Part shown: positions 55,666 through 64,000 of the stretch, piece by piece
Numbering within the stretch: position 1 is the first letter of the stretch
Layout: every line of letters starts with the position of its first letter
DNA from: Spirogloea muscicola
Lineage: Eukaryota; Streptophyta; Zygnematophyceae; Spirogloeales; Spirogloeaceae
Assembly: GCA_009602725.1 (NCBI GenBank)
Contig: WELB01000089.1
Span: 359,501 to 423,500, forward strand
DNA: 64,000 nt
Direction of reading: 5' to 3'
The notes under the pieces: generated by a model
Told to the model about the DNA's origin: nothing
Database searches by the model: none
What the model saw: only the letters and a program-made list of their open reading frames with translations
Position numbers and translations under genes: made by a program

Positions 55666-58600
55666 AGTGGCGCAGGATGGCGACGAGCTCGGCATCGCGC
55701 GCGCCGTGGTCGGGACGTGGCAGGTCAGCAGCGCGGCGTGGGGCGCCACTAACCCCGTTAAGGTGAGCCGCCTCCATAAACCCCAAATCCTTCCCCTCAG
55801 CTGCTGCTCACGCTTCTCCCGCCGCCGCCTCCATGGCCGTCGCCGTCGTCCGGCACTTGGCCTGACCTCTGCAAATGCAGTTAGAAGGCCTTTGCCGTCT
55901 TCTGATGCGCCGCTGCTGGGTGGCCGTCTTTGGGCCTTTGCTGCTGTGATGCCCGCTGATGATCATGAGGGCAGGCCGTGGACGCAATGCTGCGGCATGC
56001 CGAAGCCGGCCTCACCACCTTCGATCTCGCGGACATATGTGGGCTTCCCTCCTTTCGTAAAACCTCATGTTCGACTATAAATTACTGATACCTGTGCCCT
56101 TGAAGCCCAGATACACAAACCTTGAACCCCCTTATAAGAAGCACCAACACTTTAGCCTGCGGAGGTCAGATCCATTGGGAGTGCAGAGTGCATGATTGGC
56201 AGCTTAAGTGTAGACCTTTGGACGTAAGAGGCTCTTCTGTCCAAGAGCTCAAAAGCCAGCGCCTGAATCCTGAGGACCCTCAGTTAGGGCGCCGGTTCCG
56301 TCAATGACGCCACTCGCAGCAGCTGCTTAGAGCGCGCCAATTTGCCAATAGCACAAGCACAAAGCTCCCAGCGGCTTGGTCCGGGAATGCCCGAGGGGCT
56401 GGCTCGATGCTAGCCTGACTGAGATCAGAATCTCGTATGGCATGTATAATTAACACTACTCATACCTGCCATGCCTGCCGTGGTGTCAGACGGGCCGGCG
56501 GAGGAGCTGTTCGGGCAATTCATCAACCGGTGCCGGCGGGAGAAGGGCGACCAGTTTGCGGGCAACATCCAGGGGTAAGGGGCGCAGGCGTGGTCCTGCT
56601 AAGATGGTCATGCAGTGAGGGCCAAGTATCAGGCTTCAAATTATCCAGCCTGGATATGCTCGCCTAATGTGAAGCAATATAGAAGCTTAAACACCAGCAG
56701 CAGTCCTTGTGCCAAGAGCCCATAAGCAGTAATAGCCGCAGTGCGGCATCCACTTGGTCAACGTGCTCTTCCTTGAGTTCTGCAGACTGCCTTGCTTATC
56801 TATGCGTCCAAGGTAAGGGCAAAAGTCACTGATCTTAGTGTGCTTGCTCTGGGCTCACAGGCTCACCAAGTGGTGTCCACCGCCGGGGCGGATGACGCGG
56901 CAGATCGTGGAGGAGGGCATCAACCGCAGCCGGCGGCGCATGGACGTCAGTGCGCTTGACATGGTGCAGCTTCACTGGCAAGCCCTGCCGAATACTGCGG
57001 ACGCCCCCTTTGCAAGGCTGTGGCCCGCCGCCTGCTTGTGCAACTACACGCTAGGTGCTCAGACTTTTAGGCTTTGGGGTTGCAGGTGCACCTTGTTAGC
57101 CTGAACTTTGTTCCACTTGTCTCCTAATTGACAGCATCCTATGAGTAGTATATCAGCATGAGTACAAAAACACAATGAATCTAACTAGCTGATTGCAGAA
57201 TTGCCATATGCACTTCACTGTATAGGTGGGACTATGATGTCAGCGGGTACATAGATGCTCTCAAGCACCTGACCGACTTGAAAGAGGAAGGTCAGCCACT
57301 TGCATGGCTCGTGTCAGTTACTTGCTTGCCCTGCCATCTGCTAAGAAGTACCAGGGCCCTTTGTGCTAAAAGTCAGCCTCTACCGTACCTATCTTGAGAG
57401 TGAGTTATCTCCACAAGAAGGGTGGACGAGGAGACCATAAATCATTGTCTGCATGGTAGCAACGTGACAGCTTGAGATGTTTTTGACGTGCTGGAGTGGG
57501 TCTCACAAACAGGGAAGTTGAAGACAGTGGCGCTGACCAACTTCGACACGAGGCGCCTCCAAACCATCCTTGAGAACAAAATACCAGTTGTCAGTAACCA
57601 GGTGGCTGTCTCACCACTTCTACTCCAGTCCAGGCTTGCAGGACTGTAGCTAAGCAGTAGCATGCCGTAGGTGTCCAAAGGTGGTGGAACTCTGCCAGGA
57701 GTTGACCAGCATCAGCATCTTTGATCAAAATTAGCATTCTCATAAGCCACAAATTGTGTCCGAAACAATTCAGGTCCAGCACAGTATTGTGGACATGAGG
57801 CCTCAGCAGGACATGGTGGAGATCTGCAAACTGATGGAAGTGCAATTTATCACGTGAGTATGTAACGATTTCAAGCTGCTGATTGTGCCAGAGGCCACCA
57901 TACTCTGTGCAGGTATCTGCCTATTACGCGTGGACACCTTCTGTGACTTGATGTTCGTGCCACTAATTTCAGTCACCTTGATCATACTGTGAAGCCAATC
58001 ATGCAAGGAAACTTGATGGGAGGACTTTTGTATCCAAGCTGTGCAGTTATGGCACATTGCTGGGAGGCCTCCTCTCCGAAAAGTATCTGGATTCTCGCGA
58101 GCCAAATTCTTTCGGTGGACCAAAGCTGTCCACACCATCGCTGAACAAGTACAAGAGGGTAAGTGCTCGTCAAAGTGACTTCTTACATGCTTTTGCAAGC
58201 TTTTGATCCACGTGCATATGTCCAGGCAAAGTGAGTAGATATCATTCTCTTATGTCCTCAATGCGATGCATGAGGACAAAGTAACGTGGTGAAGCCCAGG
58301 AGGACCTGCTCTATTTCCTGCTTGATGTTTCCCTTTGCCTGGCAACCACTTACATTTGCTAACTACATCATGTACAATGTACAATTTCAGGGCTTGGGTA
58401 TGCGGTTGTTGATCTTCAAAACCAAAGCTCACTTATTGCTCCATATTTAAATGCAGATGATTGATGCATGGGGAGGCTGGCGGCTCTTCCAGGAGCTCCT
58501 CAGGGCTGTCAATACTGTCGCCAAGAAGCATGACGTGTCAATTTCAACTGTCGGTCTCCGTTACATCCTGGACCAGGTATGTCAAGACGCATGGCCCCAC

Positions 58601-59177
58601 AGTCATTGGCAACATCACAAATCCGTTAGATTCAGGGCATAAGCTTGTGAAGCTTATGCCCTTATCACGGGTGTGTTCTTAATGCTACTTAGTTGGGTGA
58701 TTTGCTCCTGGAAGCTGCATGTGTTGCTAGCAGTCTCAGTTTAGATCTTCACCATTGCACATGCAAGATGCCGTCAATTATACACCTTCCCGCCCGCCGG
58801 ATTGACTTTTTTCTATTTAGGATACAGTCCTTCTTACTTTGGCAGTGCATACCATGTATCCCTGAATGCAGAAATTAGCAGCACCAAAGTGATATACACA
58901 CTGTCAGCGGTTCAGGCATTATGGCTTCTTGCCCTTGATCACTGTAGCTGGTGGCTGCAGCAAAGTGGAGTGCCTTTGACTCCCTCTTGCTTGTCAGCCG
59001 TGCGTGGCAGGGTCGATGGTTGGGGTGAGGCTGGGTGTGCGCGACCACATCGCAGACACGCTGCAAGCCTTTGGGCTGGTGCTCGACGAAGACGACTTGG
59101 GCTCAATCCGTGCTGTCACTGACAAGAGCAAAGATCTTAGGCGCCTAATTGGCGACTGCGGGAATGAGTACCGCTAG
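55357..59177 (+). CDS. aldo-keto reductase, probably plastid-targeted, 12 exons
   Basis: This is a TIM-barrel NAD(P)H-dependent oxidoreductase; the substrate is unknown. The N-terminus (ATG 55357) is Ala/Arg-rich and interrupted by N (55429-55449); the end of exon 1 is unclear. Later exons are 55621-55762, 55975-56038, 56490-56574, 56861-56977, 57226-57290, 57513-57601, 57774-57853, 58047-58158, 58457-58576 and 58998-59177. Phases all join. Motifs are VVGTWQVSSAAWG, TTFDLADIYGPAEELFGQFI (catalytic Asp/Tyr pair D-x4-Y-like), LTKWCPPPG (Lys), MVQLHWWDYDVSGYIDAL (His), GKLKTVALTNFDTRRLQTIL, VSNQVQHSIVD, TYGTLLGGLLSEKYLD and AGSMVGVRLGVRDHIADTLQ. The intron after 56977 begins GC (CACTG|GCAAGC). 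The MITE lies 118 bp upstream of the ATG. Confidence 0.88.
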
Positions 59178-59486
59178 TCATTGAGCACTCGAGGTCAATG
59201 CTGGTCAAATTAATAGAAAACACAGAAAGAGCACACTACCAATCTATCATTCCTTTCCAGATGTAGGAGCTTCACCTTTCAGAATGTGCATACAACAAAG
59301 TCAGACAAAAATTTGATAAATGTCTGTATCTCTTTTTGTACTGAGACAGTATGAAAATTGGCTGTCAGCCAGTTTTCTGAAATTCTGTTGTTGACATGTC
59401 ACGTAGTCCTGATTGACTGGAGCAAACTACAGAGCAGCACTGATTATATCAGCCGTGTGGCATCCTTCAGATTTGCTCTCAAGAGC

Positions 59487-59518
59487 TGACAAGCTCACAA
59501 GCTCACAAGCTCACAAGT
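59487..59518. repeat. 9-bp tandem repeat, about 3.5 units
   Basis: AGCTCACAA is repeated head to tail just downstream of the aldo-keto reductase stop. Confidence 0.75.
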
Positions 59519-59860
59519 GTCACTGACGTAGCATATTTGTGCTTCTGCGGCGACAAGCTACTGCTACTATCAGAAACATGTTAGAAACCAGCAATCTGGT
59601 GATGATTTACCCTGAAAGTGGATGTTTCTTTAAACATCGTCAACTCTCAGCCCTACTGATGACCTGCAAGTCTGCATACGTGTACAGCTTCAGTCAAGCC
59701 TATCCAACCATCAGCGTCTTTGAATCAACACAACTCGAGAGAGGATGAGAGTTAGGAAGTAAGATATCTGGCCACACCTAGGTCTCACATGGATACAGGC
59801 TAGGAAAGGGGAGGGAGATTGATGAGGTTGCTGAGGAGAAAATTAGTGCTTAGTCTAATG

Positions 59861-62642
59861 TTATCGCTTGACGCACTTGAGACCGCCTCCTCCCCGATCA
59901 TTTGAGCAATGCGAAGCGGACCCGTCTTCGTCGGGTTCGTCTTTATCGTCCACAACAGCCTTCTGCCAGGCAGTGCTGCCCCTCCCAGCCCTGTCATACT
60001 TCCGTCCTTCAAATATCGAGACTGGGCAGTCCTGCTCCAGCAGGGATGATGTCTGGTAGGACTCAACGTCCTGCAGGATGTAGGCCTTCATTCCTGAGCG
60101 CACTGTTTCTTCCCTCACATTTGGTGGGTGCCAAAGCTTCTGATACGTTTGGCCAAGAACACCCTCTGCTCGATCTGAGGAAGTCATGATGCGACCACAT
60201 GAGAACAGATTCTTGATCCTTGCGGAAAGCCAAGCTTGTCAATGTTTGACTCAATCTGCAACATCATGCACTGTACAGGTGCACCATTACTGGTTGGACA
60301 AGATCACAGACGGCAGGCTGGCAGGAAGGTTCTTACTTGATAATTGCGCAAAGTCCATAGCCATGTCAATGTGTGCAAAACAGCTGGTCTCGGTCCAGTT
60401 CCTCTTTGGGATGGGTTTCACTTCCAGCGTTAACTTTACGAGACCCTGGACCTCAATTGAGCCAAGATTTGCTGATCCTGGTCTTCTTATTTGCACCCCA
60501 GCATCCTCAGAATCATGTACGGCCTCCAACTTTGTTCCAGTGACATCGAGCAGTGGCTGCATGAAGAGCAACAAGCAGACACGGGTGGACGAAGTGGGCA
60601 AGCATCACCTCACCACGGAGCTTGACTATTTCAGGCCTGATGCATCAGTGCTTAGCAGCAACTGGTCTTTCCTGAGGCTCTCCAGCACATTAGATGACAT
60701 GTATCCTAGAGATTTTCTGTTTTTCTCCATAGCGTGAACAAATAGTTCAACTTCCACATCAAAGGAGCATGCTGAAGCAATGTGCATGTAAGTACCTTGC
60801 CATCAAGGATAAAGACCAAATGATCTTTCCTACTGTCCCAGATGGCCTCCTGCTGGGCTCCCACATACAGCTTATGTTCTCCATATATTATTGCAACAGC
60901 CTTCTTGACACAAGCACATTAGCTCGCAATCAGTTCATAACTTAGACAGCATCCAGAAGAAGAGCGTCCCCCCTAGAACCAGCCATGCTCGACTTACAAG
61001 ACCCTACATGAAAAATGCAACAAGTTCTTTATGTATGAGGTACATTTCCAGCGAAATGACCGTACGTCAGAGTACAAGGCGAGCTTGCTGGCCAGGACAC
61101 AATGGCGTGATCCAGCCTCACCTGAACCCACGTGAAGTCATGCCTGCCATGTGGATTAGGCTGCCCAATAAAATGGGCATTTATTTGCAGATTCCGGTCA
61201 GAGACCAAACAGAAATCTGCATCCTTGAGACCATGAAACCAGAATGGTACTCCATCCCCTCCAACTAATCTTGGGTCACCACAGAGAACCCCTCCTTTTG
61301 AGCAATCTGGCTTCGATTTGAGAACAGCCGATTGTGTGATGGGCGCAGGGGCTGTGCAGATATCTGGCGGTGTATCTGGTACGAAGCAATATGGACCTAC
61401 TTGATATGTTTCCCCAGGTAGCAGCCAGGTGCCACCTGACAGAGTTTGAGTGGCTGGCAGCATTAGAGGTTGAACAGGACTGGAGATGGACTTGAGTATG
61501 CGATAGCTTCAAATAGCAGATCAAAGCAGGCCTTCTGCTATGGACAATAGGCCAGTCTGCAAGTATGTCGACCTCACATATTTTCTGTGACCATGGCAAT
61601 GCTGCCTCAGCGAAGCATGCTTTTGGCAGTGCACCTCATCACCATCACATCACAACTACGAAGGACAGTGTGTACACTACTAAGAAAAAGAAACGAGATT
61701 GAGGCTGGTCTTGGGCTCAGATCTGTACACTATATCCTGATTACAAAGAGCATCTGTGCACGTTGCAGGCTTAGTACCTGTGGAATTGAGAATGATCTGA
61801 CCAACATCCCCATTGCTGCATGTACTTCTTGTGCTGCAGCTCTGACTTTCAGTTGGGCAAGCCCCAGTCAATAGCACCACACAGCTTTGGAAGTCGCTGT
61901 ACTGCCCTGCTGAAGGAGCATTTTGCAGTAGGAAGACACCACCTGTACATGGAGGACCCAGCACTTGCATGAGTGTGGCATAAGTCTGACATGAGTAAAG
62001 TGTGATGTGTAATGCAATGCTTGCAAAGATGTGACAAGCAAACAGCAGCCTAACTCATGAGGCTGGCAAAAGTCATTGGCATGCCTTCCATATCTTGAAA
62101 GAGTCGACCTCTCCCATATTGACAAGCTTCATGCATGAGACCCTGGCACCAGGATCACATCAATACAAGAAGCACGCCTGACACACTGGGAGCTCACTTG
62201 CGTCAGTAGGCTGCTTAATGATCTTGGTCCCACTGGTCCCAAGGTCACATGTGATTGTGACCATCGCTCCATTGACAGGGGGATGCATGGAGCGCCATTG
62301 AGCTTTGGTCTCTGAAGCCCAGGTTAGGTCCAGACCTGAGCTGCATGAGTCGCATACTACCTGCAAGTAGCAACACTCCAGTAATCGGCTCTTTCGACTA
62401 CTTGCACGACCAGCCTCCAAGCGTGCCAGGCGCCAAGAGAGCAACTGATGTTCCATCCAAGCACCGCGACCTGCTGTTACAATTCCATGCTGCTCTCCAA
62501 AAGTGGCCTACTTGTGACACACCTCTCCTGTGACAGTCGCACCGGTGGTCGCATCAGCGCCTTTCAGGCTTGTCACCAGGAGCAATAAGGCCGTGATCAC
62601 AGCGACCAGCATAGCAGAGCGCCTATGTGTCCCGTCTGCCAT
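59861..62642 (-). CDS. secreted root-cap-domain (LEA-related) protein, 7 exons
   Basis: Exons on the minus strand are 62642-62523, 62360-62198, 61942-61778, 61453-61122, 60903-60796, 60556-60337 and 60174-59861, all in phase, predicting about 470 residues. Exon 1 is a signal peptide (MADGTHRRSAMLVAVITALL...). Exons 2-3 are Cys-rich (VVCDSCSSG, CSTRSTCSNGD). Exon 4 has CGDPRLVGGDGVPFWFHGLK, DADFCLVSDRNLQINAHFIG and RHDFTWVQ, the hallmark of plant root-cap-domain proteins (PF06830). Exons 5-7 give VAIIYGEHKLYVGAQ, WDSRKDHLVFILDGK, CFAHIDMAMDF and RAEGVLGQTYQ...YQTSSLLEQDCPVSIFEG. The D-P-x-x-x-G-G-D-G start and G-V-L-G-Q-T-Y end match a von Willebrand D-like fold. The product is probably exported to the cell wall. 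The function is unknown in general; the family is known from land plants. Confidence 0.85.
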
Positions 62643-64000
62643 CCTCGCTTGCCCATACCTGAGGAGGAAGTGCAATGTTAGTGGTCAAGACAATGCGATG
62701 CACAGCAGCTACTCTCTGCTACCTAGGGTGGCCCTACTTCTCTGAGCAACCTTGCAGCCTGCTGGTCGCTGCACAGGCTCCACGCAGCCCCTCATCTGCT
62801 GAGCTCCAATGTGGACCAAATTGCATACGGCAAGCCCTGGAGTTTAGGCGAAGTAGCATATATGATGCTGGGAGCCATGCACTGTGGTTCCGAAAAGCTG
62901 TGCCAGGAACATCGGCAGCAGTTCTCCTCTGCGCAGCTGGCTTTTCCGCGCTTAGCTCCAAGCCCGTCGTCTTCAAGTCAACCACCAGCACGAACAGTCG
63001 ACCGAGGATAACCACGTCCTCTAAGCGCAGCAATGTGTGTCCAGCCAGAGGGCCACATAACCGCTGCAGAAGCTGCTCAACGTGCGGCCTTCTGTGATTA
63101 TCAATCTGTGAGGAGCTATCGTCGGAGCTCCATCGGACTCCGTCGTCCCTGACGTGCTAAAGCGACACAGCCCCGGGGTGTGCGCATCCCCTGTCTGGCG
63201 GACCGGCGCTCGCGCCGAGCGATGGTCCGCGGCGCGGCCGCCACGGCGGCCACCTAGTCGCGAGCGTGCGAGCGCCGCCCGGGCCAGGCGAACGAAGGCC
63301 ACTCACATCGCGTCCCATCTGGCAGACGGCCTCCGCAGCGCGCGGGGCTCCCCGCCGCGACCAGAAGCGGCGCCGCCGGCCCCTCCACAGCGAGCCGCTG
63401 GATGCCGTCAGTCTCGCATGGCGCCGCGGCGGCGGCGGCGGGCGCCCGGGTTCTGCGCCGCGAGCGGCGGCCGCGCGGGGCGAGGAGCCGGAGATGGGGG
63501 GTCAGTTGCGGGCCCGCACGATGGCGGCGGCTATGGNATCCCCCCACCCCCCCAAACCCGCGGTCGGCGGGGCGCGCCTGCGACGGGATCCCCATTCGCT
63601 CGCCACGACGGGCTGGGACGTCCCCGTCGGCGGGCCCTCCTGGAAAGGCCCCGCTGGCGACACCGCTCCGCCGTCCCGACCCCTGAGCCAGGTCACTCCT
63701 GGCCAGGCACCACGGACAAACTAATCGTTGTCTTAAGCCCCTACGCGTACGGAGAAGGCGCGTGACTGCAGTCGGCCAGCGGGCGGGTTGGTTTGTCGGC
63801 TAGGAGGGCTCGCCCAGTGCGTGCGCTTCCATCGGGCGGTACGCGACGGATCTCTGTTGCGCTGGGGCGCGCACGAGCGTGCGGGCATGCTCCACCCGGA
63901 GATCGGCACGCATCGTGTGGCGTGCAAGCCCTCCCCCCGCCGCCGGGAAGCCCGGGCGTTGTGCCGCCCGCTTTTCGTGGGACCCACGCACTAGTGGCAT
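62643..64000. other. upstream GC-rich region, no gene assigned
   Basis: Composition becomes strongly GC-rich from about 63150, with GGC runs near 63420-63445 and one N (63537). Frames on both strands are Arg/Ala/Pro-rich. One minus-strand frame (63302-63021) starts MAFVRLARAALARSRLGG and contains RFSTSG, like a mitochondrial targeting peptide. No conserved exon follows it, so I do not call a gene. Confidence 0.35.

Noticed and set aside
60600-60760. An extra exon in the root-cap-domain gene
   Set aside because: Both neighbouring exons join in phase and in family order without it, and its frames hit stops at the likely splice sites.
63154-63765. Long plus-strand frame at the right end
   Set aside because: It is Arg/Pro-rich, includes an N, and several other frames on both strands are equally open.

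Overview
The window is nuclear DNA from a green-lineage eukaryote, most likely a streptophyte alga or another early-branching green alga. The evidence is of four kinds. Every recognisable gene is split by short GT-AG introns (two look GC-AG). Telomere-like tracts of the plant CCCTAAA/TTTAGGG type occur inside the sequence. Several genes are typical of plants: a PSB33-like plastid Rieske-fold protein, a CCB4-like cytochrome b6f assembly factor, a LIP1-type GTPase and a root-cap-domain secreted protein. Gene starts sit in GC-rich GGC/GCC triplet islands, and several N gaps fall there too.

Genes from left to right: DPM1 dolichol-phosphate mannosyltransferase (577-3280, +); an Ala-rich protein with a C-terminal membrane anchor (8691-9857, +); a Rieske-fold plastid protein (11377-12544, -); the KEOPS kinase BUD32/TP53RK (14227-16228, -), which lacks the DFG segment in this sequence; an unrecognised multi-exon gene (about 17752-19805, +); ARMH3/C10orf76 (24158-27862, +); gamma-tubulin complex protein 3 (to 34855, +); a CCB4-like gene (about 37620-39228, +); replication factor CDC45 (45527-49729, +); LIP1/RABL3-like GTPase (51534-53541, +); a plastid-type aldo-keto reductase (55357-59177, +); and a secreted root-cap/LEA-type protein (59861-62642, -). 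These are unrelated housekeeping genes with no operon-like logic. Exon boundaries were checked by eye for splice sites and phase in DPM1, BUD32, the Rieske gene, LIP1, the aldo-keto reductase and the root-cap gene. They are approximate elsewhere.

The space between genes, and many introns, is filled with 5'-truncated non-LTR retrotransposon (LINE) copies. Longer copies keep a C-terminal coding domain with a CCHC-type cysteine/histidine cluster and an R-x-D-x(13-14)-D motif. That spacing resembles the restriction-like endonuclease of R2-type LINEs. Most copies are only 50-200 bp and consist of the last codons (ending R-G-Y-stop) plus a 3' UTR with a conserved GGGCTGGC...GCCAGCCC hairpin. No reverse transcriptase domain is present. 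The densest nests are 3.9-8.0, 16.3-17.6, 20.1-24.0, 28.4-29.3, 34.9-37.5, 40.9-44.4 and 54.3-55.1 kb. One short DNA transposon (Harbinger/Tourist-like MITE) lies just upstream of the aldo-keto reductase.

The most interesting observations are the very high density of hairpin-bearing LINE tails, the endonuclease-like LINE C-terminus, the BUD32 gene without DFG, the four-cysteine Rieske-fold protein, and three telomere-like tracts that each lie at the edge of a gene start.
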